Assembly (NCBI GenBank): GCA_002999035.1
Contig: CP027241.1
Span: 2,742,195 to 2,806,194 of the forward strand
DNA length: 64,000 bases
Direction of reading: 5' to 3'
From: Lachnospiraceae bacterium oral taxon 500
GTDB lineage: Bacteria > Bacillota > Clostridia > Lachnospirales > Vallitaleaceae
In this document: positions 27,802 through 36,156 of the stretch, one piece after another
Layout: each line of letters opens with the position of its first letter
How positions within the stretch are numbered: the first letter of the stretch is position 1
Notes under the pieces: generated by a model
Told to the model about the DNA's origin: nothing
The model's database searches: none
Seen by the model: the letters and a program-made list of their open reading frames with translations, nothing else
Program-made: the position numbers and the translations under genes

Positions 27802-28674
27802 TTAGTCTTCTTTTATCTCCGCCGTAAACTTCTTCGCCCATTTGGTATTGGCTAATCCACCTTTGGCAGTTTCCCGAAAAGCGGTCGGCATATTCTGGCC
27901 AACCTCCTTCATCGCGTCAATCACCTCATCCGCCGGAATACGGCTGGTAAGTCCGGCTAGCGCCATATCCGCCGCTGCCATGGCATTGACTGCACCGCCG
28001 ACATTCCGCTTAATGCAGGGGACCTCAACCAGACCCGCAACCGGATCACACACCAGACCAAGCAGCATTTTCATCGCCATCGCCGCCGCATCCAGAATCT
28101 GATGATGACTGCCGCCCCGCAAATGCACCAGCGCCCCGGCCGCCATTGATGAGGCCGAACCGATTTCCGCCTGACAGCCGCCGGCCGCTCCGGCAATAAA
28201 TGCCCGCAGCGCAATCACCTGTCCAATCCCGGCCGCCACATAGAGCGCTTCTATGATTTGATCAGCACTTGCCTTTTGGCTGCGGTACATCGGAATCAAT
28301 ACCGCCGGCAACACGCCGCAGGCGCCGGCCGTAGGCGCGGCCACAATTTTTTTCATGCAGGCGTTGCATTCGCCGGTTTTTAAGGCTTCACTGATGACTT
28401 CCGCCATAAAATCTCCCGACAGCGCCGAGCCTTTTTGCCGGTACTCGTCCATTTTCAGACCGCTGCCGCCCGACAAGCCGCTTTTGGAGCGGAGGCTCCC
28501 GTCATAATTTTCACTGGCCGCCAGCATCGCCTGCCACATCCCTTTCATCCGGGCAATCGACTCTTCCCGGCTGACACCTCTTTCGGCCATATCTTCTTTT
28601 AATATTGCCTCCCAAAAATCTATTTTTTCCTGTTCGCAGGTTTGTGCAATCTCCTGCAAGGATTGATATGCCAT
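27802..28674 (-). CDS. sdaAA: L-serine dehydratase, iron-sulfur-dependent, alpha subunit
   Basis: This 290-residue subunit carries the catalytic [4Fe-4S] centre that deaminates L-serine to pyruvate and ammonia. Visible features are SGLSGG near residue 67, GACGVLPAVLIP with its cysteine near 137, and LVCDPVAGLVEVPCIKRN with two cysteines near 210-225, the expected cluster ligands. It lies downstream of the beta subunit gene, with a 233-bp gap that holds no gene and only a weak promoter-like sequence. Its pyruvate output supports amino acid fermentation. Confidence 0.94.
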   Translation of the reverse strand: MAYQSLQEIAQTCEQEKIDFWEAILKEDMAERGVSREESIARMKGMWQAMLAASENYDGSLRSKSGLSGGSGLKMDEYRQKGSALSGDFMAEVISEALKTGECNACMKKIVAAPTAGACGVLPAVLIPMYRSQKASADQIIEALYVAAGIGQVIALRAFIAGAAGGCQAEIGSASSMAAGALVHLRGGSHHQILDAAAMAMKMLLGLVCDPVAGLVEVPCIKRNVGGAVNAMAAADMALAGLTSRIPADEVIDAMKEVGQNMPTAFRETAKGGLANTKWAKKFTAEIKED

Positions 28675-28907
28675 CTTTTTTCCTTTCTATTTTTCATACT
28701 CCAGCGCTGATATGCTATAATTGCAATTTTCGCTCGGCAAAAGCTACATCTTTCTTTGGAAACGATGCGTCTGATAAGCTCAACTTTTTATAACTCAACT
28801 TCCTCTGCCAAAATCTGCATATTTTTACGGCAAACGCAGGAAACATTTTTTATTTCTCAGCGCCGAAATCCTTATTTAAAAACGCAACTCTTTTGCAGCG
28901 GAAACAA

Positions 28908-29567
28908 CTATAAACTCGCAATATAAGTGACCTTTAAAATGCCGTCTATTTTTTCCAGCCGGTCGATAATCTCCCGCGGAATCGCCTGGTCGCTTTCAAT
29001 AATCATCACCGCCTCCGTTCCTCTTTTGCCCCGGAACAGACGCATAGTGGCGATGTTAATGGCCCTCGCCGCCAGCGCCGACGTTACCTCGGCCACATAG
29101 CCGGGCAAATCCTTATTATAAACGATTAAAGTCGGATATTCAGCGGTACACTCGACCTCAGCTCCGTCAATCTTATTGATTACAATCCGGCTGCCGCCGA
29201 CCGAAGCCCCCTGAACTTCAATCTTTCTGCCTCCGGTATCGGTCAGCTCCATTACTGCGGTATTGGGATGCGCACCCGGCAGCTCAATATTTTCAATCTG
29301 AAAAATGAGCCCCCGCTCCTGCGCTAATTCAAAGGATGCGGGAATTCTTTCGTCATCCTCCTTCATCCCCAAAATCCCGGCAATAATTGCCCGATCGGTG
29401 CCATGCCCTTTGCCGGTATCGGCAAACGAGCCATGCAGGTAAACTTTAGCCGTTACCGGCTCTCCCCCCAAAAGTTTGCGGGCAACATAGCCTAATTTCA
29501 CCGCCCCGGCGGTATGTGAACTGGACGGGCCAATCATCACCGGCCCCAATATATCAAAAATATTCAT
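28908..29567 (-). CDS. sdaAB: L-serine dehydratase, iron-sulfur-dependent, beta subunit
   Basis: This 219-residue subunit has the family start FDILGPVMIGPSSSHTAGAVKLG, the GSFADTGKGHGTDRAIIAG block and a C-terminal ACT domain (about 147-219; TLIVYNKDLPGYVAEVTSALAARAINIATM). The ACT domain may sense serine. It is transcribed ahead of sdaAA on the same strand. ATG 29567 follows AAGGAGAAGAT. Confidence 0.94.
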   Translation of the reverse strand: MNIFDILGPVMIGPSSSHTAGAVKLGYVARKLLGGEPVTAKVYLHGSFADTGKGHGTDRAIIAGILGMKEDDERIPASFELAQERGLIFQIENIELPGAHPNTAVMELTDTGGRKIEVQGASVGGSRIVINKIDGAEVECTAEYPTLIVYNKDLPGYVAEVTSALAARAINIATMRLFRGKRGTEAVMIIESDQAIPREIIDRLEKIDGILKVTYIASL

Positions 29568-29713
29568 ATCTTCTCCTTTATATAACAGTAGTATTTAGGT
29601 TTCTCCGCTTTTCCATGTCCGGCAAAACCGTCTCTTTTAAAAACAAAACTATCAGCCGCTGAAAACAAATAAGATATCTTTCGAAGTGAACTTTTTATTT
29701 TGTTTTCCCGCTT

Positions 29714-29742
29714 AATTTAACATATTTTTCAGCGGATAGCAA
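29714..29742 (-). promoter_or_regulatory. Possible promoter of sdaAB-sdaAA
   Basis: TTGCTA (29737-29742) and TAAATT (29714-29719) with a 17-bp spacer on the minus strand. A 10-bp inverted repeat (CCGCTGAAAA at 29656-29665, complement at 29726-29735) has one arm in the spacer and may be an operator. Both hexamers are imperfect. The rest of the 367-bp divergent gap to yitT shows only the yitT promoter. Confidence 0.45.
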
Positions 29743-29846
29743 TAGCCCCGCACCCAAATTCATCATCCCAAAATCAAATAAGGCCGTTCCGGTAAGCCAG
29801 TCGGAATTCTCAAAAGGCGAAAGAACACGAAAATGAAAATATGGTC

Positions 29847-29875
29847 TTGACAATCCGCAAAAGATTAACTAAAAT
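29847..29875 (+). promoter_or_regulatory. Promoter of yitT-like gene
   Basis: TTGACA (29847-29852), 17-bp spacer, TAAAAT (29870-29875) on the plus strand, 60 bp before the start codon. Confidence 0.75.
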
Positions 29876-29934
29876 AAACTAGCCGCTTCGGAAAAAGTAA
29901 ACGCTCCGGCGGAGGAAAGCAAAGGACGTGTTTT

Positions 29935-30813
29935 ATGGTACCTCAGTTTATCGGTAAAAATCCCTATTATAAAAATATTTGGAATCTGGCCTGTGTTTTG
30001 CTGTGTGCATTTGTACAGGCTTTTGTGCTGGAAACCTTTCTGCTTCCGCCCCAGCTTTTATCGGCCGGCTTTACCGGTGTGGCCATTTTGCTGAACCGAA
30101 TTTCACTGGAGTTTACCAGTTATCAGATTTCAACTTCTTTTTTTATTATCATACTCAATCTGCCGGTGGCTTTGATTTGCGCCAAAACGGTCGGTAAGAA
30201 GTTTACGCTTTATTCCTCGATTGAGTTTATTGCCGCCGCTGCTTTTTTAAAATGGTTTGACTTTTCGCCGATTTTCCAGGATACGGTTTTAAATATTATT
30301 TTCGGCGGCTTTATTAACGGACTTTCAATTGTAGTCGCCCTGTCCGGCAATGCGTCAACCGGCGGCACGGATTTTATTGCGCTCTATGTTTCCAATAAGA
30401 CCGGCCGGGAAATCTGGCAGCATATTTTTGTTTTCAATATCCTTTTACTGATTGTGTTCGGCTACCTGTTCGGCTGGGAACACGCAGGTTATTCGATGCT
30501 CTATCAGTTTATTTCCACCAAAACAATTGAAAACTTTTACCAGCGCTATAAACGGGTAACCTTACAAATTACTACCCAAATCCCCGATAAAGTCATCCGT
30601 GAATATCTGGCGCATCACCGGCACGGCATCAGTGTTGTCAACGGATACGGCGGATACAGCGGCAAGCCGGTGTCCCTGGTTCATATCGTCTGCTCCAGTT
30701 ATGAACTGGACGCTTCGATTAAAACCATTCGTCGGGCCGATCCCGGCGTGGTCATCAATGTCCTGCCGTCCATTAACTTTTTCGGTCGTTTTTACCGGCC
30801 GCCGCTGGAATAA
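29935..30813 (+). CDS. YitT-family membrane protein
   Basis: This 292-residue protein has five or six predicted membrane helices (about 14-210) of the YitT/DUF161 type, with GFTGVAILLNR and LSGNASTGGTDFIALYVSNKTGR motifs, then a cytoplasmic C-terminal DUF2179 domain (about 225-285; VVNGYGGYSGKPVSLVHIVCSSYEL). The family's function is not established. It is monocistronic, with its own promoter and terminator, and one of three plus-strand genes here. Confidence 0.88.
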   Translation: MVPQFIGKNPYYKNIWNLACVLLCAFVQAFVLETFLLPPQLLSAGFTGVAILLNRISLEFTSYQISTSFFIIILNLPVALICAKTVGKKFTLYSSIEFIAAAAFLKWFDFSPIFQDTVLNIIFGGFINGLSIVVALSGNASTGGTDFIALYVSNKTGREIWQHIFVFNILLLIVFGYLFGWEHAGYSMLYQFISTKTIENFYQRYKRVTLQITTQIPDKVIREYLAHHRHGISVVNGYGGYSGKPVSLVHIVCSSYELDASIKTIRRADPGVVINVLPSINFFGRFYRPPLE

Positions 30814-30820
30814 TGCTAAA

Positions 30821-30859
30821 AAACCGCCAAAGCCCGAAAGCTTTGACGGTTTCTTTTTT
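30821..30859 (+). terminator. Intrinsic terminator of the yitT-like gene
   Basis: A 13-bp stem with one mismatch (30821-30833 with 30840-30852, AAACCGCCAAAGC/GCTTTGACGGTTT) followed by CTTTTTT on the plus strand, 8 bp after the stop codon. It ends at the stop codon of the converging dCache gene. Confidence 0.9.
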
Positions 30860-31832
30860 AGTCCTCTTTTCCGCCTGAACCGATATCTTTTCGAAAAAAT
30901 ACGGTGACATAGACAATCAGCCCAAAGCCCAAAACAGCAATCGCCGCTAAGAACAAGTTATATACCAAGATAAGATTCATCTGTCTGCGGAATTCCTGTT
31001 GATCCATACCGGCCACTAAATAAAAATCCGTATGCCCAATGTGCTTGGCCAGATACATTTTTTCCCTGCCCTGATAAGCAGCCTGAAACATTTCCATTTC
31101 GTTATTAAGTAGGTTCATGCCCAGTTCTTTGACTTCTCCCTGATTGATATTAAAAATTGTATCCGCCTGTTCAACACGGGAACTAAAGCTGTATTGCGGA
31201 TGCACCAGAAATCTGCCGTCTTTATACAAGATAAAAGCATAGCCCATTTCGCCTAACTTTTCACCGTTCAGAAGCCGGCCCAACTGCAACAGACTGATGT
31301 CAATAGCCATAACTGCCTTTTCTTCGCCTTTTTGAATGAACTTCGACAGTGTTACTATCGGGCTGCCGGTATGAACATCGGCATATACCTCAGTGTAATT
31401 GATTTTGTCCGGATTTTTTTCCGCCTCAATATACCAGCTTCTTTCATATGACTTCCAATCGATATCCATAATCTTGCGGTGGGAGCCGCTTTGCTGCGTG
31501 CCGTCAGGATAACCGGCATAAATATCGACAATGCTGTATTCACTTTTTAAATAATCATACTGCTCGGTCAAATGCCTCAGCACTTTCTGATTTCCTAAAT
31601 TGTTCTGGGCAAAGGTTGCTTCTCCCAGCAAAATGGCTTCCCGGGCTTTCAGAAAGCTTTCCACTTTTTCATATAAATCTTCAAACTTCGCCGTCATATT
31701 TTGATTGATTTGTTTTCGCAGCGCCTGCGTTGACTGCAAATAAGAAGCGCCGGCAAAAAAAAGAACCCCGATTAAAATCAAACCGGCTGCTATGAGAATT
31801 AATTTTTGTTTCAGTTTTAATTTTTTCAGCAT
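30858..31832 (-). CDS. Membrane-anchored dCache sensor protein without an output domain
   Basis: This 324-residue protein has a first membrane helix (about 10-31), an extracytoplasmic domain (about 35-280) resembling the dCache_1 fold (YDYLKSEYSIVDIYAGYPDGT, WKSYERSWYIEAEKNPDKINYTEVYADVHTGSPIVTLSKFI), a second helix (about 288-313) and an 11-residue basic/acidic tail. Chemoreceptors and sensor kinases with this ectodomain continue into HAMP and signalling domains; here the frame stops. No output domain follows in any frame, since the next gene converges. It may be a ligand-binding partner of another receptor or a truncated receptor. Small-molecule sensing is an inference from the fold. Confidence 0.8.
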   Translation of the reverse strand: MLKKLKLKQKLILIAAGLILIGVLFFAGASYLQSTQALRKQINQNMTAKFEDLYEKVESFLKAREAILLGEATFAQNNLGNQKVLRHLTEQYDYLKSEYSIVDIYAGYPDGTQQSGSHRKIMDIDWKSYERSWYIEAEKNPDKINYTEVYADVHTGSPIVTLSKFIQKGEEKAVMAIDISLLQLGRLLNGEKLGEMGYAFILYKDGRFLVHPQYSFSSRVEQADTIFNINQGEVKELGMNLLNNEMEMFQAAYQGREKMYLAKHIGHTDFYLVAGMDQQEFRRQMNLILVYNLFLAAIAVLGFGLIVYVTVFFRKDIGSGGKED

Positions 31833-32029
31833 CTATTTTCCTCACTGTCTCAATCGCTGTGTCTTTTTTTAATATCGGCCTGACCGTAAAAAAAATAAAC
31901 CCCGGAATACAGTTAGGCAAACAAGGGCTTATCTTTTTTTGATAAAATCGTGTCAAAGTCAGCGCTTCGCTCTGCTGATGCCTAATAAAACCTGTTTGTC
32001 TGCTGTTTGTCTGCTTTTAACAAATCATT
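31833..32029. other. Divergent intergenic region between the dCache gene and marR
   Basis: No gene is seen. On the minus strand a TTGACA-like box near 31950 is not followed by a clear -10 box. A duplicated GTTTGTCTGC (near 31994 and 32005) lies before the marR promoter. The downstream part, to 32184, holds the marR promoter, its operator and an untranslated leader of about 115 nt. Confidence 0.4.
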
Positions 32030-32077
32030 TTGACAGAACTTTTTTTGTCTGTTATAATAGTTGACATGGCAACTATT
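32030..32077 (+). promoter_or_regulatory. marR promoter with overlapping palindromic operator
   Basis: Perfect TTGACA (32030-32035) and TATAAT (32053-32058) with a 17-bp spacer. A perfect 8-bp inverted repeat, AATAGTTG at 32056-32063 and CAACTATT at 32070-32077, overlaps the -10 box and start site. MarR-type repressors bind such TTG-N-CAA palindromes, so autorepression of marR and the pump is likely. Confidence 0.88.
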
Positions 32078-32184
32078 TTGTTTTTGACCACACCCAGCGA
32101 AACGGATGTAAAATCTAAGGTAAACCCGTATTTGACGGAAGTTGAACCGACTGGATGCTGGGGCTGAAAAAAGAGTGAGAGTTT

Positions 32185-32670
32185 ATGAAATTATTTTCCG
32201 CACAAAAAAATCATGCCCTCTATCTGAACCGCCTGATCTCCATGATTTACCGGCATAACCGGATTTATATGGACGGCCAGCTGGAAGAACTGCATTTGCA
32301 GTCGGGGCAATACACCTATCTGCTTTATCTGTATCATCACGATGGCCAAAAACAGGACGATATCGTCAAAACACTGCGCATTGATAAAGCCGGCACGACC
32401 CGGGCACTGCGCAAACTGGAAAAAAGCGGTTATATTTTCCGCAAACCGGATGAAAAAGACCGGCGCGGCAATCTGGTTTATCTGACCGAAAAGGCTTGGC
32501 AAATCCAGCCGCTTTTACTTAAGTTTTATTCGAATTGGTTAAACTTGGCACTGGACGGATTAAGCGAGGAGGAGCTTGCCACCCTGTATCGATTATTAAA
32601 TCGGGTGGCCATCAATGCGATTTCCATCAAGGAGGGAAAGGAACAAGAAAATGAACGAACGACAGATTGA
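32185..32670 (+). CDS. MarR-family transcriptional regulator
   Basis: This 161-residue winged-helix regulator has the family layout: dimerisation helices (1-35), recognition region (QDDIVKTLRIDKAGTTRALRKLEKSGYIFRKPDEKDRRGNLVYLTEKA, about 57-105, including the DxRxx wing) and a C-terminal dimerisation helix. It overlaps the MATE gene by 20 bp, so the two are one operon and it probably represses the pump until a toxic compound binds. The operator over its promoter supports this. Confidence 0.9.
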   Translation: MKLFSAQKNHALYLNRLISMIYRHNRIYMDGQLEELHLQSGQYTYLLYLYHHDGQKQDDIVKTLRIDKAGTTRALRKLEKSGYIFRKPDEKDRRGNLVYLTEKAWQIQPLLLKFYSNWLNLALDGLSEEELATLYRLLNRVAINAISIKEGKEQENERTTD

Positions 32671-34003
32671 GCTAAAAGAAGCACCGATTTTTCGGCTGCT
32701 GCTGAAATATTCCATTCCGGCAATTATCGGTATGCTGGTCAATGCCCTGTATAATGTAGTCGACCGGATATTTATCGGTAATATGGTAAAAGACCCGCTG
32801 GCGATGAGCGCGGTCGGCCTGACCTTTCCTTTTATGCTGGTCATTTTCGGTTTTTGTATGCTGATCGGCATCGGCGGCTCCAGCCGAATCTCCATTGCTC
32901 TGGGCGAAGGCGAGCATCAAAAAGCAGAAAATATTCTGGGCAATATGTTTACGCTGATTATTATTTTAATGCTGGGGCTGGTGCTGATCGGCAGCATCTT
33001 TAAAACGCCGATTCTCTATTTTCTGGGTGCCAGCGAAAGTACCATCGGCTATGCCGGCCAATATATTCAGATTATTTTGTTCGGCGCCGTCTTTCAAGGG
33101 CTGTCCTACTGCTTTAATACGGCGATGCGCTCGGAGGGAAACCCGAAAAAAGCGATGTATACCATGCTGATCGGTGCCGGGGCAAACATTATTTTAGATC
33201 CGATTTTTATCGGGCCGCTGGGCTTAGGCATTGCCGGTGCGGCCTGGGCAACGATTATTTCCCAGTTTATCTGCATGGTTTGGGTGCTGTCGCACTACTT
33301 TTCCAAAGACAGCGTCTTAAAGCTGCACAGCCGTTTTCTGGCGCTGCGGCTGGATTTAGTAAAAAGTATTGTGTCGATCGGAATTGCTCCCTGCATCATG
33401 CAAATTGCTTCCGGGGTTATCTCCGCCACCGCCAATAATGCGCTGCGCACCTACGGGGGCGACCTGGCGATTGGCGCAATGACGATTGTCAATTCGATTG
33501 CCGCCTTTATCCTGATGCCGATTTTCGGAATCAATCAGGGCGCACAGCCGATTATCGGTTTTAACTACGGTGCCAAGCAATATGCCCGCGCTAAAAGAAC
33601 CTGGCAGTTAGCAGCTTTGGCGGCAACAGCGATTTGTATTTTCGGTTTTTTGGCAACACAGCTTTTTCCGGAGCTGCTGATCCGAACTTTTACGCCCAAT
33701 CCTGAGCTGATTGCCTTAGGCAAGGGCGGCCTGCATAAGCTCCTGATGATGCTGCCGATCATCGGTCTGCAGGTGGTCAGCGCCAATTATTTTCAGGCCG
33801 TCGGCAAGGCCTATAAGGCAATGATATTAAGTATGCTGCGCCAAGTGATTATCCTGATCCCGCTGCTCTTTATTTTACCTAACTTCTGGCAGATCAACGG
33901 TGTCTGGTTTGCGTTTCCGATTGCCGATGCAGTGGCTTCGGTGATTACCGGCATTTTCATCTTTCAGGAAATGCGGCATTTAAACGAATTGGCTAATGAT
34001 TAA
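32651..34003 (+). CDS. MATE-family multidrug efflux transporter
   Basis: This 450-residue, 12-helix antiporter (two bundles of six) exports cationic drugs with sodium or protons. Motifs include PAIIGMLVNALYNVVDRIFIG at the N-terminus and GINQGAQPIIGFNYGAKQYARAKRT in the second half, as in MepA/DinF-like MATE proteins. I chose ATG 32651 (MNERQIELKEAPIFRLLLKYSIP) because AAGGAGGGAAAGG lies just upstream inside marR. Its stop overlaps the stop of the converging toxin gene by 4 bp. Confidence 0.9.
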   Translation: MNERQIELKEAPIFRLLLKYSIPAIIGMLVNALYNVVDRIFIGNMVKDPLAMSAVGLTFPFMLVIFGFCMLIGIGGSSRISIALGEGEHQKAENILGNMFTLIIILMLGLVLIGSIFKTPILYFLGASESTIGYAGQYIQIILFGAVFQGLSYCFNTAMRSEGNPKKAMYTMLIGAGANIILDPIFIGPLGLGIAGAAWATIISQFICMVWVLSHYFSKDSVLKLHSRFLALRLDLVKSIVSIGIAPCIMQIASGVISATANNALRTYGGDLAIGAMTIVNSIAAFILMPIFGINQGAQPIIGFNYGAKQYARAKRTWQLAALAATAICIFGFLATQLFPELLIRTFTPNPELIALGKGGLHKLLMMLPIIGLQVVSANYFQAVGKAYKAMILSMLRQVIILIPLLFILPNFWQINGVWFAFPIADAVASVITGIFIFQEMRHLNELAND

Positions 34004-34260
34004 AGTGTGCCTGTCCGAAACAAAAACAGTTCAAGCACATCTTCCTCAATGCGATACACAAGCAGCCCCTCCGGTTCGATATGGCACTTCCAAAATCCCT
34101 GGTATTCACCTGTTAAATTATGGTCGCAATATTTGCTTTTCAATTTTTGACCTGCTGCCAGTTTATTGACTACATCATGGAGATGCTTGATTTTGTACCC
34201 TCGCTTTTGCGCAAGTTTTAAATCTATTTTAAATTGGTAGGATGGTACAATTTCAAGCAT
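34000..34260 (-). CDS. YafQ/RelE-family mRNA interferase toxin
   Basis: This 86-residue protein has the YafQ pattern: N-terminal helices (YQFKIDLKLAQKRGY), an HDVV helix, a DHNLTGEYQGFWKCHIEPEGLLVYRIEEDVLELFLFRTGTL core with conserved histidines and the RTGTL C-terminus. Family members cut ribosome-bound mRNA. It overlaps the antitoxin gene by 8 bp (antitoxin first), the standard arrangement. Confidence 0.88.
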   Translation of the reverse strand: MLEIVPSYQFKIDLKLAQKRGYKIKHLHDVVNKLAAGQKLKSKYCDHNLTGEYQGFWKCHIEPEGLLVYRIEEDVLELFLFRTGTL

Positions 34261-34534
34261 CGGTCAATACCTCGTCCAATAATTCATCAAAAGAAGTGCA
34301 GCGTTTATAGGTATCGGGATTTTTCTTCATCTCCTCATACTCCTCCAGCGCCGCTCTTGTTTCCGCGTTTGGCATCCGGCGTTTTATCTCAAACGGTATC
34401 CCGTTATGACTAACGGCACTTTTCAGAAACATCGTAATCGCCGATAATATATTAAGGCCAAGGTCAGAAAATAACTCCTCCGCCGACTGTTTTAATTCTG
34501 TGTCTACACGAATATTGATATTAGTAGTCGCCAT
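34253..34534 (-). CDS. RelB/DinJ-family antitoxin
   Basis: This 93-residue protein starts with a ribbon-helix-helix DNA-binding segment (MATTNINIRVDTELKQSAEELFSDLGLNILSAITMFLKSAV), typical of RelB/DinJ, followed by a toxin-binding tail. ATG 34534 is used because AAAAGGAGAAATTTT precedes it; a start ten codons upstream would swallow this site. It should neutralise the adjacent YafQ-like toxin and repress its own operon. Confidence 0.9.
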   Translation of the reverse strand: MATTNINIRVDTELKQSAEELFSDLGLNILSAITMFLKSAVSHNGIPFEIKRRMPNAETRAALEEYEEMKKNPDTYKRCTSFDELLDEVLTDA

Positions 34535-34613
34535 AAAATTTCTCCTTTTGATCGTGAACGACATTCTATACTTCCCTTTTAAAAAGCATATAACTCAAAT
34601 TATCATAAGCTTA

Positions 34614-34628
34614 TTCACTCAAAGTGAA
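34614..34628 (-). promoter_or_regulatory. Candidate operator of the RelB/DinJ-type operon
   Basis: A perfect palindrome TTCACT-CAA-AGTGAA, about 80 bp upstream of the antitoxin start, sits near a TATGAT-like -10 box (about 34602-34607, minus strand). Position fits autorepression by the antitoxin. No strong -35 box is seen. Confidence 0.4.
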
Positions 34629-34771
34629 AATTTTAATGTCGTTCCCTATCGTTAATGCTTTTATTACATGGCGTTTTGTAAACATTGTCAACACTGCGTA
34701 AAGATATATTCCCCTTTTTCCTAGGCTTGACTGAAATATTTCACTCACGCTTCGCCAAAATACACTTCGCC

Positions 34772-35575
34772 CTAAGCCTCTTTTTTCTGATAAGAGTACA
34801 TCACCAGCCGGTTGTTAAATAGGTAAATCAATGGCGTGAACAGCTTATCAAAGCCTTTCAGCCATTTTTTAAATTCATCGGTAAAATTGATATACCCGAT
34901 TTGCTTCAGCTTTGGGTTCAGCGCAACGATCTCCTGACCTTTGGTGACACCAAACAGATACTCGGACTTAGTCTTTTTAACGGCCCGGTTCATGCCGGCT
35001 CTTTTTACCAGGATTTTTGGCACGCAGTCTAAGTGCAGCTCAAACTGACTGAAATGATCAGTTAAAATATTTAAGAGCCGCCGCACGTCCGCTTCGGGTA
35101 AATACATGAGCATGCCTTCCGAAATGATCAACAGCTTCCGCCCGTCCGGCCTTACTTCCTCGGTCCAAGCCGGATCGAACGCGGACTTAGCGATGAACCT
35201 CACCCGCTCGTTTTCGGTAAAAAACTTGCGCCGGACCTCGATCACTTCCGGAAAGTCCACGTCGTACCAGTGGATCTGCCCGTTGTCCAACCGGTCAAAG
35301 CGGGTATCTAGGCCCGACCCAAGCGACACAATATAGCAGTCCGGATATTTTTGAATAAACTTCTTGATTTCTCTGTCCATGATTTTAGCTCTGGACAAAA
35401 CGCCGATATAGTTTTTCATTTCCTTCTGAAAGTCGGAAAAATCATAATCAATCTGATCGGCGATCTCGGCTGATTTTTTATCTTTCAATACCGAATTAGC
35501 CGAGCGGTAGTCCCTCGCCCGAATGTCCAAGGTAATCAGCAGCGTTTCCATAACCCCTTCTAATTTTATTTTCAT
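34772..35575 (-). CDS. SAM-dependent methyltransferase, leucine carboxyl methyltransferase (LCM)-like family
   Basis: This 267-residue protein has a class I methyltransferase core with IVSLGSGLDTRFDRLDN (SAM-binding glycine loop), WYDVDFPEV, ISEGMLMYLPEADVRRLL and a helical N-terminal cap, the pattern of the LCM/Ppm1-like family that includes polyketide O-methyltransferases. The substrate is unknown. ATG 35575 (MKIKLEGVMETLLIT) is preceded by GGAAGGAA. It stands alone between two toxin-antitoxin pairs with no pathway partners. Confidence 0.8.
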   Translation of the reverse strand: MKIKLEGVMETLLITLDIRARDYRSANSVLKDKKSAEIADQIDYDFSDFQKEMKNYIGVLSRAKIMDREIKKFIQKYPDCYIVSLGSGLDTRFDRLDNGQIHWYDVDFPEVIEVRRKFFTENERVRFIAKSAFDPAWTEEVRPDGRKLLIISEGMLMYLPEADVRRLLNILTDHFSQFELHLDCVPKILVKRAGMNRAVKKTKSEYLFGVTKGQEIVALNPKLKQIGYINFTDEFKKWLKGFDKLFTPLIYLFNNRLVMYSYQKKEA

Positions 35576-35673
35576 AACAGTTCCTTCCTGATAAAGTTTA
35601 TTTCTCATAAAGTTCGCTTTTGCTAACTGTATAATTATATCACTTTTAGAAAATAAAGAACAGATATTTTTTT

Positions 35674-35784
35674 ATGACCGCCTATACTCTGGCGCAGGTA
35701 TTTGGCAATACCAAATCGCAGGTCTGACTGCAAACCGCCTGCCGGGAAGCGTTTGATTTTGATCTGATGCAAATCCGTATTTAA
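35674..35784 (+). pseudogene. Short TGA-interrupted coding remnant (doubtful)
   Basis: From ATG 35674 the plus strand reads MTAYTLAQVFGNTKSQV, then TGA, then in the same frame LQTACREAFDFDLMQIRI and a TAA just inside a terminator stem. Composition looks protein-like and the terminator follows where a gene end would be. I do not recognise a family. It may be the decayed tail of a lost gene. No ribosome binding site is clear. Confidence 0.25.
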
Positions 35785-35820
35785 AAAGCTCTCGGCTTTT
35801 GATTCTGCCGAGAGCTTTTT
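35783..35820. terminator. Bidirectional intrinsic terminator after the HigBA-like operon
   Basis: A perfect 14-bp stem AAAAAGCTCTCGGC/GCCGAGAGCTTTTT (35783-35796, 35807-35820) with T-tracts on both strands. It ends the toxin-antitoxin transcript on the minus strand. Confidence 0.9.
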
Positions 35821-35838
35821 TACTCCTGCGCTTTAATG

Positions 35839-36147
35839 CTATAATACATTTGTGGTACTTCCTTGCTGAATCGGCTCAAAAGAAAGCTTTAACTCACAAT
35901 CCAGTGCATAGGCTATTCGTTTCAAAGTTCTAATCGAGGGATTCGCATTTCCATTTTCGATTTTACTGATATCGCTTTGTGCTATTCCGGTTATATCCGA
36001 TAATTGCTTTTGTGTCATACTTTGCCTTTTTCTGCTGTTAAGCATTGCTTTCATAATCTGAAATTCAGCCTCAACGTTCTCCCATTCTTCTTTAAACTCT
36101 GGATTCTTCATTTGCTCCTGCAATGATTCTCTAAAATTTTTCCCCAT
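35839..36147 (-). CDS. XRE-family antitoxin (HigA-like)
   Basis: This 102-residue protein has a helix-turn-helix domain (about 40-92; MTQKQLSDITGIAQSDISKIENGNANPSIRTLKRIAYAL) with a short N-terminal helix. It lies directly after the toxin gene, the order of HigBA modules. ATG 36147 has AGGTGG 5 bp upstream; GTG 36156 is the alternative. It probably binds the palindrome in its operon promoter. Confidence 0.88.
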   Translation of the reverse strand: MGKNFRESLQEQMKNPEFKEEWENVEAEFQIMKAMLNSRKRQSMTQKQLSDITGIAQSDISKIENGNANPSIRTLKRIAYALDCELKLSFEPIQQGSTTNVL

Positions 36148-36156
36148 TTTGACCAC

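Noticed and set aside
28675-28907. Riboswitch between the serine dehydratase subunit genes
   Set aside because: The 233-bp gap shows no conserved aptamer motif I recognise (including glycine- or lysine-type cores) and no terminator stem.
35674-35784. Selenoprotein with TGA as selenocysteine
   Set aside because: The reading frame is tiny, no convincing selenocysteine hairpin follows the TGA, and a terminator overlaps the end.
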